A stretch of 64,000 bases of DNA from Acidiflorens sp049273945 (GTDB lineage: Bacteria; Acidobacteriota; Terriglobia; Terriglobales; Acidobacteriaceae): assembly GCA_049273945.1 (NCBI GenBank), contig JBASRS010000005.1, positions 19,443 through 83,442 of the forward strand. Reading direction: 5' to 3'. The notes beneath the pieces are model-generated. The model saw nothing but the letters and a program-made list of their open reading frames with translations, had not been told where the DNA came from and ran no database searches. The position numbers and the translations under genes were made by a program. Positions 6,946-16,870 of this stretch are shown in pieces; within the stretch, counting starts at the first letter, position 1, and the number at the start of each line of letters is the position of its first letter.

Positions 6946-8124
6946 TTATTTTCTCGCGCCGACTGGTTCGCGCTTCAGACCGGCGTCGGCTGCCAGTTTT
7001 GCGGCTTTGTCGGTCGCTTCCCAGGTGAAGTCGGGGTCGCTGCGGCCGAAGTGCCCGTAGGCGGCGTTCTTGCGGTAAATCGGGCGGCGCAGGTTCAGCG
7101 ACTCAATGATGCCGCGCGGCGTCAGCTTGAAGTTCGCGCGGATCAGGCCGGGAATGATGGCCGGATCGACTTTCTCGGTACCGAAGGTATCTACCAGCAC
7201 GCTGACCGGCTCGGCCACGCCGATCGCGTAGGCAAGCTGCACTTCGCAACGGTCGGCCAGCCCTGCCGCGACCACGTTCTTCGCAATGTAGCGCGCCACA
7301 TAGGCGGCCGAACGATCCACCTTGGTCGGATCCTTGCCGCTGAATGCGCCGCCGCCGTGACGTCCCATACCGCCGTAGGAGTCCACGATGATCTTGCGTC
7401 CGGTCAGACCGCTATCGCCCATGGGGCCGCCGATGACGAAGCGTCCGGTGGGATTGATGTGGTACTTGGTGTCTTCATCGAGCAGATTGGCCGGGATCAC
7501 GGCCTGGATAACGTGCTTCAGAATGTCGGAGCGCAGTTCGTCATTGCCGATTGTCTCGGAGTGCTGGGTAGAGACGACCACCGCATCCACGCGCTTCACT
7601 TTGCCCGGCGCTGAGTATTCGACTGTGACTTGAGATTTTCCATCGGGCCGGAGGTAAGGGCAGATACCAGTCTTGCGGACTTCGGTGAGGCGTTGACACA
7701 ACTTGTGGGCCAGCGCGATCGGCATCGGCATCAGCTCCGGCGTCTCGTTGCAAGCAAAGCCAAACATCATTCCTTGGTCGCCGGCGCCACCGATATCCAC
7801 GCCCATGGCGATATCGCCGGACTGCTTGTTGATGCTGGAAATCACGGCGCAGGTGTTGGAGTCGAAACCGTACACGGCGTTGTCATAGCCGATGGATTGC
7901 ACCACGCCGCGGACTACGGTTTGGAAATCTACATAAGCTTTGGTGGTGATTTCGCCGGCAATCACGACCAGGCCGGTGCAGGTCAGGGTTTCGCAAGCAA
8001 CGCGGCTGGCGGGATCTTCACGCAGGCAGGCGTCGAGAATGGCATCGGAAATCTGATCGGCAATCTTGTCCGGATGCCCCTCGGTAACTGATTCCGAGGT
8101 AAACAGGAAACGATTCGTTGGCAA
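6946..8124 (-). CDS. metK: S-adenosylmethionine synthetase
   Basis: A 392-residue methionine adenosyltransferase making SAM from methionine and ATP. Family signatures are FTSESVTEGHPDKIADQISD at the N-terminus, the GAGDQGMMFGFA segment, and the phosphate loop HGGGAFSGKDPTKVDRS. Translation appears to begin at a TTG (8124), preceded nine bases upstream by TAGGAG; no ATG gives the conserved N-terminus. Together with ahcY downstream it forms a methyl-cycle pair. The 221-bp leader between the rodZ-like gene and metK has paired GGCC/GTCTC segments, but I could not match it to a known SAM riboswitch. Confidence 0.97.
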   Translation of the reverse strand: MPTNRFLFTSESVTEGHPDKIADQISDAILDACLREDPASRVACETLTCTGLVVIAGEITTKAYVDFQTVVRGVVQSIGYDNAVYGFDSNTCAVISSINKQSGDIAMGVDIGGAGDQGMMFGFACNETPELMPMPIALAHKLCQRLTEVRKTGICPYLRPDGKSQVTVEYSAPGKVKRVDAVVVSTQHSETIGNDELRSDILKHVIQAVIPANLLDEDTKYHINPTGRFVIGGPMGDSGLTGRKIIVDSYGGMGRHGGGAFSGKDPTKVDRSAAYVARYIAKNVVAAGLADRCEVQLAYAIGVAEPVSVLVDTFGTEKVDPAIIPGLIRANFKLTPRGIIESLNLRRPIYRKNAAYGHFGRSDPDFTWEATDKAAKLAADAGLKREPVGARK

Positions 8125-8345
8125 GCTAGTATCTCCTAAAGGTGTGTCTTCGCGTTCACTGAGGGGGGCTTATGACACCAAATGGCTCTGGGCCGAGGTC
8201 TCACTCGTTCTCACAAAAACGGTACCAGAGATGGCCGCCGGGCGCAATGAAATTGGCGTAACGGCACGGGCCGAACAGCGAGTGGCTCCAGGCTGCAGCA
8301 AACGGGTTCCGGGAGATCGTAAACGGAAGAAAAGAAAGACACAAG

Positions 8346-9248
8346 CTATTGCGTAACTGGAGGAATGGGAGGGTTTGGCCGCAGCCCGCCTGAGCCAAAA
8401 GTAAGGGTCTTCACCTCGCCATAATCGCCCTGCGGATCCAGCTTCTTGCCGTTGAAGACAAAGTCGAGCGCGCCCGTGTTTCCAGCCCTTATGACCACCT
8501 CTTTTCGGCCGTGAACCGCGCGTTGGTAGCCCTCCACCAGAGTGTCGGCGAAGATGGCCTGGCCGTCGGCTGTGATCGAGAGCCAGGAGTCTTCGCGGGC
8601 CAAGATGACAACCGTAAACTCGCCAGGCGAGGCCGCCGCCTGGGTCACCGCCGCAGCAATTGACGCAGCATTCCTTCCGGTTCCGGATGCGGGAGCGGAA
8701 AAGGCGCTGACCTCCGCTTGTTTCGCCGGTGCTGATGCCCGCAGAGTTCCGCGGTCGGAAGGGGAAGCCTGAGAGCCGGCTGGCGAGCTGGTCTCCGTCC
8801 TCGGTTTCGGGGTGGCTGTGGGCGCCGCGGGCGACTGAACCGGTTGTCCTTCGTGCCGGTGCTGGCGACGGCTCCAGAGGGAGAGCGCCAGCGCCACCAG
8901 CAACAGGATCGCCGCCAACATACCCCAGGGCAGCTGGCGGGAAGAGCTGGGCACCGGGGTTTCCGCGGGAGGGGGGGCGATGTCCATGACCGCGTCTGGT
9001 TTCGGCGGGGGACCCTCTCCCGAAGCTTCCAGGTAATCGGCGATCGTTTGCTCCTCATCCAGCCCCACGTGGCGGGCATAGGCGCGGACGAAGCCCCGGT
9101 TGAAAATGCCGCCTGGCAACTGGTTGAATTTCTCCTCTTCCAGCGCCTGCAGCATGCGCGTGCCGATCTTGGTAGAGAGCGAAATCTGCTCCAGTGTGAT
9201 GGCGCGCTTTTCGCGCTCGAGCTTCAGTTTTTCCCCAAAGGAAGGCAC
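8346..9248 (-). CDS. RodZ-like helix-turn-helix membrane protein with DUF4115 domain
   Basis: A 300-residue bitopic membrane protein resembling RodZ, which links MreB filaments to the cell-wall machinery. Order: an Xre/HTH_25 domain at about 1-80 (FGEKLKLEREKRAITLEQIS ... GGIFNRGFVRAYARHVGLD), a Pro-rich linker, one transmembrane helix (LPWGMLAAILLLVALALSLW), a Pro/Ala/Ser-rich stretch and a C-terminal beta domain (DSWLSITADGQAIF, VVIRAGNTGALDFVFNGK). The start is set at GTG 9248, ten bases after GGAG, because the homologous domain begins there. mreBCD lies 16 kb away, so functional linkage is inferred from the family only. Confidence 0.85.
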   Translation of the reverse strand: MPSFGEKLKLEREKRAITLEQISLSTKIGTRMLQALEEEKFNQLPGGIFNRGFVRAYARHVGLDEEQTIADYLEASGEGPPPKPDAVMDIAPPPAETPVPSSSRQLPWGMLAAILLLVALALSLWSRRQHRHEGQPVQSPAAPTATPKPRTETSSPAGSQASPSDRGTLRASAPAKQAEVSAFSAPASGTGRNAASIAAAVTQAAASPGEFTVVILAREDSWLSITADGQAIFADTLVEGYQRAVHGRKEVVIRAGNTGALDFVFNGKKLDPQGDYGEVKTLTFGSGGLRPNPPIPPVTQ

Positions 9249-9451
9249 GCGATTCTCCCGCCCGAACCGGACGGCGACCGGAATTTTACTCTTAAAGGCG
9301 GCACCATGATAGGCCATTCCCGGGCCGCCGGGCCGCGGGAAACAGGGCGGGAGAGCGGGTTGGCATCACAGGTTCTGGTTACCAACGTACATTGCCCGAC
9401 GTGTGCAGCCAAAACTATAATCCGGTATCTTCCCACCAGGACGAGGAGTGC

Positions 9452-10507
9452 ATGCCGGAGGCAGCGGGCACATCCCCAACTCGCTTGTCGCAAGAGCTCA
9501 GCATCTTCCACGATGTGGCGAAAGCTCTGACCTCGTCCCTGGACCTGGATTCCATCCTGCAGACCATCATGGAAAAGATGGCGGAGTACTTCCGCCCGGA
9601 AACCTGGTCGCTGCTGATGGTGGATGAGCAGAAAAATGAGCTGTACTTTGCCATCGTGGTGGGGGCCGCTGCCGAGGTGCTAGCGAATGCCCGCGTCAAG
9701 ATGGGAGAGGGTGTCGCCGGCTGGGTGGCGAAGAACGGGCAGCCGCTCATCGTGCCCGACGTGGCCAGCGAACCTCGGTTCTCACCCCGGCTCGACGAGA
9801 TGACGCGCTGGCAGACGCAGTCGATCATCTGCGTGCCGCTGCGCTCGCGGCACCGCGTGCTGGGAGTCATCCAATTGGTCAACCTGGACGTGAAGGGCCT
9901 GAGCGAACAGGAGATGTTCTTCCTGCACGCCTTGTGCGATTACGCCGCCATTTCCATCGAGAACGCCAAGGCGGTCGAGAAGATTCAGGAACTCACCATC
10001 ACCGACGACTGCACCGGCCTGTTCAATGCCCGCCATCTCTACAAGACGCTCGAAACCGAGGTCTACCGCTCGGCGCGCTTCGGCTACGAATTCAGCGTGA
10101 TCTTCATTGACCTCGACCACTTCAAGCAGGTCAACGACACCAACGGACACCTGGTGGGAAGCCGCCTGCTCGCGGAAGTCGGATACCTGATCAAGGCCCA
10201 GTTGCGCTTGATTGATTTCGCCTTTCGCTATGGCGGAGACGAATTTGTGGTGCTGCTGCCACAAACTGGAAAGGACCAGGCCGTAGTGGTCGCGAAACGC
10301 CTGCAGGACTCGCTCCGACAGGGCCACTTCTGCACCGAGCAGGGCCTGGAACTGGATGTTCGGGCGAGCATGGGCCTAGCCACTTTCCCGCACGACGCCC
10401 ACACGCCCCACGACATCATTCGCCAGGCCGACGAGATGATGTACGTGGTGAAGAACACGACGCGGGACAATATCGGGGTTGCGTCGCGAGGAATGCTGGA
10501 GGAGTGA
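9452..10507 (+). CDS. GAF-GGDEF diguanylate cyclase
   Basis: A 351-residue soluble enzyme predicted to make cyclic di-GMP from two GTP. Residues about 20-170 are a GAF sensor domain (FHDVAKALTSSLDLDSILQT; GEGVAGWVAKNGQPLIVPD; SIICVPLRSRHRVLGVIQLV). The GGDEF domain follows at about 185-340, with an intact RYGGDEFVVLLP active site. An RLID sequence five residues before GGDEF fits the RxxD inhibitory site, suggesting product feedback. The ATG at 9452 is chosen over an earlier in-frame ATG because GAGGAG lies three bases upstream. No phosphodiesterase is adjacent. Confidence 0.93.
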   Translation: MPEAAGTSPTRLSQELSIFHDVAKALTSSLDLDSILQTIMEKMAEYFRPETWSLLMVDEQKNELYFAIVVGAAAEVLANARVKMGEGVAGWVAKNGQPLIVPDVASEPRFSPRLDEMTRWQTQSIICVPLRSRHRVLGVIQLVNLDVKGLSEQEMFFLHALCDYAAISIENAKAVEKIQELTITDDCTGLFNARHLYKTLETEVYRSARFGYEFSVIFIDLDHFKQVNDTNGHLVGSRLLAEVGYLIKAQLRLIDFAFRYGGDEFVVLLPQTGKDQAVVVAKRLQDSLRQGHFCTEQGLELDVRASMGLATFPHDAHTPHDIIRQADEMMYVVKNTTRDNIGVASRGMLEE

Positions 10508-10515
10508 CGAGCGCT

Positions 10516-10650
10516 TAGAACTGGTTTCAAGAATCGGTTTTGGGGAGGGCACGGCTTGTAGCCGTGCCGCAAGAGCCCTGGAAAGACTGGGCTTTAGCTC
10601 CTGAGGGCCCGCGTTTCGAGCGTCCAACGGCATTCTTGAAACCAGTTCTA
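10516..10650. repeat. 135-bp element with perfect 19-bp inverted ends
   Basis: TAGAACTGGTTTCAAGAAT (10516-10534) and its exact reverse complement (10632-10650) bound a segment containing a second hairpin, GGCACGGCT-tgt-AGCCGTGCC (10548-10568). It fills the space between two convergent genes, the diguanylate cyclase and kpsF. The inner hairpin resembles 32716-32736. It could be a MITE-like element or a bidirectional terminator. Confidence 0.75.
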
Positions 10651-10672
10651 GTGGCCGCCAGTGGTCCAAGCC

Positions 10673-11680
10673 CTAAATCATCTCGGTTCCCCACAGATCG
10701 TGCAGGTGCACGATGCCGCGCACGCGCTGATCGCCGTCCACTACCATTAGCGACGTGATTTTCATCTCTTCCATGCGTGCCAGGGCGCTCGCCGCGAATT
10801 CCTGAGGAGCGATCGTCTTCGGCGAGCGGTTCATGCAGTCCTGGGCGGCGAGGTCGAGTGCGTCTTTGCCGCGACGCTCGAGCAGCCGCCGCAGATCGCC
10901 GTCGCTGATCACTCCCAGAAGTTTGTCGCCATCCACCACCGCGGTCACACCCAGCTTCTTGCGCGACATCTCGTAGATCACGTCGGGCATCTTGGTATTG
11001 GCGGTTACGCGCGGAAGGGCATCGCCGGAATGCATCAGCGACTCGACCCGCGCCAGCCGCTTGCCGAGTTTTCCGCCGGGATGCAGATTGGCGAAATCTT
11101 CTTCCTTGAAGCCGCGTTTCTCCGACAACGCCACCGCCAGAGCATCGCCGAGCGCAAGCATGGTAGTCGTCGAAGCCGTCGGAGCAAGGCCGAGCGCACA
11201 CGCTTCTTTTGAGATCGAGCAGTCCAGGGCAGTATCCGCGGCCCCGGCAAGCGTAGATGCCGGTGTGGAGCGGGCGCCCTCGCCCGCTGCCTTTTGCGGC
11301 CATTCATCACAGGTCATGCTGATGAGCGGCACCTGCAGCCGTTTGATGGTCGCCAGCAAGCGCAGAATTTCCTCGGTCTCGCCGCTGGCTGACAGAGCCA
11401 GTGTTACGTCCCCGTGGACGATCATCCCGAGGTCGCCATGCACCGCGTCCACCGGATGCAGGTAAAGCGCGGGCGATCCAGTAGAACTCAAAGTTGCCGC
11501 AATCTTGCGCGCGATGATGCCGCTCTTGCCCATGCCGGTCACGACCACCCGGCCCTGGCAACTGAACATAAGATCGACGGCCCGATGAAAATCAGCCGCC
11601 ATCGGCCCTGCCAGCCGGTCGGCCAAAGCGCGCAGGGCTTCGGCCTCGATGCGCACCACGTTTTCGCCTACGTGCTTCAT
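10673..11680 (-). CDS. kdsD: D-arabinose-5-phosphate isomerase, KpsF/KdsD type
   Basis: A 335-residue sugar-phosphate isomerase converting ribulose-5-phosphate to arabinose-5-phosphate for Kdo synthesis. An N-terminal SIS domain (GRVVVTGMGKSGIIARKIAA, SASGETEEILRLLATIK, LGLAPTASTTTMLALGDALA) is followed by two CBS domains (KLLGVISDGDLRRLL; ITSLMVVDGDQRVRGIVHLHD). Start at ATG 11680 fits homologues; there is no clear Shine-Dalgarno site. Oddity: 13 codons at 11252-11290 (AAGEGARSTPAST) interrupt the SIS domain and are encoded by a palindromic repeat. The gene belongs to a pyrG-kdsA-channel-kdsD run on this strand. Confidence 0.93.
   Translation of the reverse strand: MKHVGENVVRIEAEALRALADRLAGPMAADFHRAVDLMFSCQGRVVVTGMGKSGIIARKIAATLSSTGSPALYLHPVDAVHGDLGMIVHGDVTLALSASGETEEILRLLATIKRLQVPLISMTCDEWPQKAAGEGARSTPASTLAGAADTALDCSISKEACALGLAPTASTTTMLALGDALAVALSEKRGFKEEDFANLHPGGKLGKRLARVESLMHSGDALPRVTANTKMPDVIYEMSRKKLGVTAVVDGDKLLGVISDGDLRRLLERRGKDALDLAAQDCMNRSPKTIAPQEFAASALARMEEMKITSLMVVDGDQRVRGIVHLHDLWGTEMI
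11252..11290 (-). repeat. Palindromic repeat inserted in frame in kpsF/kdsD
   Basis: GCGGGCG (11270-11276) and CGCCCGC (11281-11287) form a hairpin with loop CCCT inside a 39-bp stretch that adds residues AAGEGARSTPAST. Relative to E. coli KdsD as I recall it, the segment between the ISMT motif and the KEAC motif is longer by about this amount. The length is a multiple of three and the frame is kept. Confidence 0.6.
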
Positions 11681-11721
11681 GGAAGGGAGAATGTTAGCAG
11701 AGCCGCGCAGAGAAAAAAGAA

Positions 11722-11797
11722 TAACCACGGAGGACACAGGGGAACACAGAGGACATCCTCTCATTTCCCCCGTGTACCTCCGTGTCCCCTGTGGTTA
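11722..11797. repeat. Hairpin repeat with ~9-bp internal period, after the channel gene
   Basis: The arm beginning TAACCACGGAGGACACAGG (11722) is answered by CCTCCGTGTCCCCTGTGGTTA (11777-11797, 20 matching bases with small differences). The right end overlaps the stop codon of the minus-strand channel gene (11795-11797). Same family as 6867-6942. Confidence 0.7.
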
Positions 11798-12937
11798 GAA
11801 ATGATCGTCGGCCGCCCGGCCCGGACGTTCCAGCGCCCGCGCTTGGATCGCTCGATCCCACGGACCACCCTGCCAGTTGTCCTTCCTGGACTCGGAGTGA
11901 ATCCACGGCGGCAAAGTCATATACAGCCGCTGCGCGAGCGCTTGCGCGTAAGGCTCATAGAGGGCCCGCAGTTGCGCGAGCCGCGCCGGCGCGTTGGCGC
12001 CGTCGGAGAGAGTTACTCCATGCCGGGCAAGGTCGGCACGCAAGCGCTGCGCGTCGGCGGGCGTGAGCCGATCCGCCTCGTGCGGGCGGTACTTCGCGTT
12101 GATTACCTGGGCCAGATCCACCACCGCGTGACGCGCCATGGCGAAGGTCAGTTTCGCCTGGTCCGGGTGGATGCCGTTCACCCCGGTCATGACCAGCGAG
12201 GTCACGTCCAGCATCGTCGTAAGGGCGCTCAGCCAGGACTGATTGCTGTGCTGCGAACGAAAGAACACCAGCACGGGATAGGAAATGTGCGTGGACAGAA
12301 GATCGGCGCACCAGCGCTCCCAGTCGCGAAAGATATCGTCCAGTACGGTTTGTTCCGGGCAACAACCAAGCCTTCCCAGAAATTCGTTGGCGCTGGGAGG
12401 AGAACCGGCGCGTGCATCCAGCAGCGAGATTTCAATCTCGCGGGTCGTGAACGACGAGTACACCACCGGCAGATATCCGATCACCACGCCCAGAAACGCG
12501 AATCCCATGCCCGCTTCCATCACCGCCAGCGCGCGCGCAGCGGTGTTGTTGGGCGTGACGTCGCCGTAACCCAGCGTAAAAAAAGTCTCGCCGCTGTGAT
12601 AGAGCAGAGTCCAGAGCGTGATCTTTTCACCAGTGGTTTGCAGATGTTCGCCGAGTCCGTGTTGTACGAACGCAAAGCCGACAATCAGCCCGGCGGCCCA
12701 GAACCCCAGCAGCACAATCAGCGACAGCGGCCCGAAATAGCCAAGAAAATTCTCCCGCCGGGAAGCCTTGCGGATGTGTTGGGCCGCGCGCGCCCACGGC
12801 CTCCACGTGTTCCGGTAAAACAGAGCGGTCAGCCGGAATCCGCGCTGCACCCGCCGCGGCAGCACGATGGTCTCAAAGGCATCCAGCAGGATGGTGAGGA
12901 TGATGACCGCGCCGAGGATCGTTGCCCACAGGTGCAT
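11795..12937 (-). CDS. Two-helix potassium-channel protein with large C-terminal domain
   Basis: A 380-residue inner-membrane protein. Hydrophobic segments at about 2-22, 65-92 and 140-160 surround a pore loop whose selectivity filter reads FTLGYGDVTP (near residue 122), typical of ion-channel family 2 (KcsA-like) pores. The remaining 220 residues are soluble, without a RCK/TrkA nucleotide-binding motif that I can recognise. It sits between kdsA and kpsF/kdsD on the same strand with short gaps, but no direct link to Kdo synthesis is evident. K+ specificity is inferred from GYGD. Confidence 0.85.
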   Translation of the reverse strand: MHLWATILGAVIILTILLDAFETIVLPRRVQRGFRLTALFYRNTWRPWARAAQHIRKASRRENFLGYFGPLSLIVLLGFWAAGLIVGFAFVQHGLGEHLQTTGEKITLWTLLYHSGETFFTLGYGDVTPNNTAARALAVMEAGMGFAFLGVVIGYLPVVYSSFTTREIEISLLDARAGSPPSANEFLGRLGCCPEQTVLDDIFRDWERWCADLLSTHISYPVLVFFRSQHSNQSWLSALTTMLDVTSLVMTGVNGIHPDQAKLTFAMARHAVVDLAQVINAKYRPHEADRLTPADAQRLRADLARHGVTLSDGANAPARLAQLRALYEPYAQALAQRLYMTLPPWIHSESRKDNWQGGPWDRAIQARALERPGRAADDHF

Positions 12938-12990
12938 AGGTTGTGATTACGATGTGGCGGGAATGGTAACAGATTCAGGAAACACGGACG

Positions 12991-13839
12991 CTACGGCGTC
13001 GCATGCGCCGCGTCGATCGCCTTCCTCACGGCTAACAATTCCTTCAACACGCCGCGCAGGTTGCGCGAGTCGAGCGCGTTGGCGCCGTCGCTCTTCGCTT
13101 CCTGGGGATTGTCGTGGACTTCCATGAACACGCCGTCCACCCCGGCAGCGACCGCGGCGCGAGAGAGCACGGGAATGAACTCCGGCTGGCCGCCGCTGGT
13201 GGCGGGCTGGTCCTCGTCACCGTGCGAAGACGACGGTAGCTGCACCGAGTGCGTCGCGTCGAACACAACCGGCGCGAACTTGCGCATGATGGCCAGCGAG
13301 CGCATATCCACAACCAGATTGTTATAGCCAAAGCTCGAGCCGCGCTCGGTCACGAAAACCTGGCTGTTGCCGGCGTCACGGCATTTTTCGACCGCATGCT
13401 TCATGTCCCAGGGCGAGACGAACTGGCCCTTCTTGATGTTCACCGGCCGGCCGCTGAGCGCCGCCGCCAGGATGAGGTCAGTCTGCCGACAGAGAAACGC
13501 GGGAATCTGCAGGACATCTACCACTTGGGCCACGGCGCCCACATCGGCAGCCTGATGAACGTCGGTCAGCACGGGAATGTGGATTTCGTCTTTGACCCTC
13601 TTCAGAATCCGCAATCCCTCTTTGATCCCGGGCCCGCGAAAGCTGCGCATCGACGTGCGGTTGGCCTTGTCGTATGAAGCTTTGAAGATGAACGGAAAGT
13701 TCAGCGAGCGGGCGACGCCCTTGATCACTTCCGCCATGAACAGCGCATGTTCTTCGCTCTCGATCACGCATGGCCCGGCGATCAGGAACAGGTCTCCCGA
13801 GCCGACGCGAACGTTATCGATTTGGAATGAGGAAGTCAA
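12991..13839 (-). CDS. kdsA: 3-deoxy-D-manno-octulosonate 8-phosphate synthase
   Basis: A 282-residue Kdo-8-P synthase, condensing phosphoenolpyruvate with arabinose-5-phosphate for LPS core synthesis. Clear motifs are LFLIAGPCVIESEEHA, FKASYDKANRTS, FRGPGIKEGL, VLTDVHQ and VFDATHSVQLPS. Cys24 in AGPCVIE marks the metal-dependent class; the metal-independent E. coli enzyme has Asn there. The frame requires a TTG start at 13839 with AAAAGG only three bases upstream, so initiation is unusual or slightly uncertain. Its substrate comes from the kpsF/kdsD product encoded downstream. Confidence 0.96.
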   Translation of the reverse strand: MTSSFQIDNVRVGSGDLFLIAGPCVIESEEHALFMAEVIKGVARSLNFPFIFKASYDKANRTSMRSFRGPGIKEGLRILKRVKDEIHIPVLTDVHQAADVGAVAQVVDVLQIPAFLCRQTDLILAAALSGRPVNIKKGQFVSPWDMKHAVEKCRDAGNSQVFVTERGSSFGYNNLVVDMRSLAIMRKFAPVVFDATHSVQLPSSSHGDEDQPATSGGQPEFIPVLSRAAVAAGVDGVFMEVHDNPQEAKSDGANALDSRNLRGVLKELLAVRKAIDAAHATP

Positions 13840-13848
13840 AATCCTTTT

Positions 13849-13952
13849 ACCGCCGAGACGCCGAAATCGCCGAGAACCCCTTTGGCGTTTGTCATCCCGA
13901 CCCTGAGCGAAGTCGAAGGGGAGGGATCTGCAGTTCCCGGCGTCTCGGCGGT
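13849..13952. repeat. Hairpin repeat (ACCGCCGAGACGCCG arms) between pyrG and kdsA
   Basis: ACCGCCGAGACGCCG (13849-13863) and CGGCGTCTCGGCGGT (13938-13952) are perfect 15-bp inverted repeats. The right arm ends three bases before the pyrG stop codon on the minus strand. Internal steps CGCCGAGAC, CGCCGAAAT, CGCCGAGAA again show the roughly 9-bp period. A GTCATCCCGACCCTGAGCG motif sits in the loop. Confidence 0.75.
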
Positions 13953-13955
13953 CGA

Positions 13956-15638
<1,683 letters not shown>

Positions 15639-15782
15639 CTGTTCCTCGCTCTGATTTTGATTGGAAAATTGTGCAGACTGGGGTGCACGATCAATTATGC
15701 CAGAGAATGGGTGGGATGGGAATAGTGGAAAATCAGCCGGACGACGACACCAATGACTGGCCAGTCATCGGTACATCGATTA

Positions 15783-16655
15783 CTATCCCGCTACCTGTGC
15801 GTCCAGAGCCTTAATGAACTCCCCCGAATCTGAAACCCAGGCGAACAGTGTTTGCATAACGAGCAACGACGCTTCGTGATTGCTTCTTGGTAAACCATAT
15901 CCCATCGGTTCGGCCATACAATCCCTCAGCAGCAAACAGCGATAGTCCCTAAACATCGCATCTCTGACCGTCGATTCCACACAAACGCTGGTGGTGCATC
16001 CGGTGATGAGGAGCCGCGTGACGTCCAGTTTCTTGAGGATGGCATCGAGCTCGGTTTGATAAAACCCGCTGAATCGGTGTTTGTACAAGATAATGTCGTC
16101 AGCCTGCGGCGTGAGATCCGGAATAATCTCAGTATTCCAGGTGTCTCGGATCAGTATTCTACTTTCGGTCCCGTTCGGGGCACGGACGGTCTTACCTACT
16201 CCCAATCGCACATGTCGCTCACGATTCGGAGAATCGGCGGCCCCCAGATCGGAGAGATCGGGACGAAAGCCCATCTTCAGATAGACAATCTTAACGCCCG
16301 CATGCCGAGCCGACGCCAGCACTCTGGCAACGGCAGGGACGACGCTTTGAATCATCGAGATATCGATTCCAGCGCGATCGAACATGCCGCCCTTGGTGCC
16401 GAAGTCGTTTTGCATGTCGACGACGATCACCGCGCTCCGGGCGGTGTCCATCGCGAACGACTGCGGTGTCGCATCGACGTTGATGGTCCGGCCTTTCGCG
16501 CTCTGGATTGGCGCAGCCATCTGTTCCGCTAAGGCGGACTGTTCGCTTGCGCCCCCAACCAGCGAAGCGGCGGCCGTTGCCCCAATGAGACCGAGCACTT
16601 CCCGGCGGTTAACGCCGCGGAGTCGGGAAACTTCCTTTGCTTTGTCACGCCCCAT
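15783..16655 (-). CDS. Tat-exported isochorismatase-family cysteine hydrolase
   Basis: A 290-residue protein. The N-terminus carries a twin-arginine leader (NRREVLGLIGATAAASLVGG, residues 16-35), so export is predicted. The hydrolase domain shows the family triad region: Asp80 in VIVVDMQNDF, a lysine further on, and the nucleophilic Cys in ITGCTTSVCVESTVRDA. Relatives include nicotinamidases and RutB-type ureidoacrylate amidohydrolases; RutB-like length and RDAMFRDY resemble the latter, but the substrate is not determinable. The ATG at 16655 is chosen because the Tat motif follows; the frame extends upstream without homology. A periplasmic location is unusual for the family. Confidence 0.85.
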   Translation of the reverse strand: MGRDKAKEVSRLRGVNRREVLGLIGATAAASLVGGASEQSALAEQMAAPIQSAKGRTINVDATPQSFAMDTARSAVIVVDMQNDFGTKGGMFDRAGIDISMIQSVVPAVARVLASARHAGVKIVYLKMGFRPDLSDLGAADSPNRERHVRLGVGKTVRAPNGTESRILIRDTWNTEIIPDLTPQADDIILYKHRFSGFYQTELDAILKKLDVTRLLITGCTTSVCVESTVRDAMFRDYRCLLLRDCMAEPMGYGLPRSNHEASLLVMQTLFAWVSDSGEFIKALDAQVAG

Positions 16656-16870
16656 TGAACACCTCTGGACTGTTGTCCACAGTGTTATCTTACAGTCGCG
16701 ATTAGCGTAGTGAGCTATTCCGCATCCGATTACCTGTGCGATGGTCCTTAATTCGATCCGCTCGAGCCCGTCATCCCAGAGGCCATCCCCCCGGGATCGT
16801 AGAACGGGTCGCTTCCGACTTGAAAATAGCATCTAATCCCGTGGCAGCGAAATATAATCCTGTTGCCTCC

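Noticed and set aside
8201..8398. 65-codon minus-strand frame in the metK leader
   Set aside because: No ribosome site, unusual composition, and it overlaps the rodZ-like gene end. A non-coding leader is more likely.
11414..12946. 510-codon plus-strand frame opposite the channel gene
   Set aside because: The minus strand carries a clear GYGD-filter channel. The plus frame passes through the hairpin repeat at 11722-11797, which also argues against coding.
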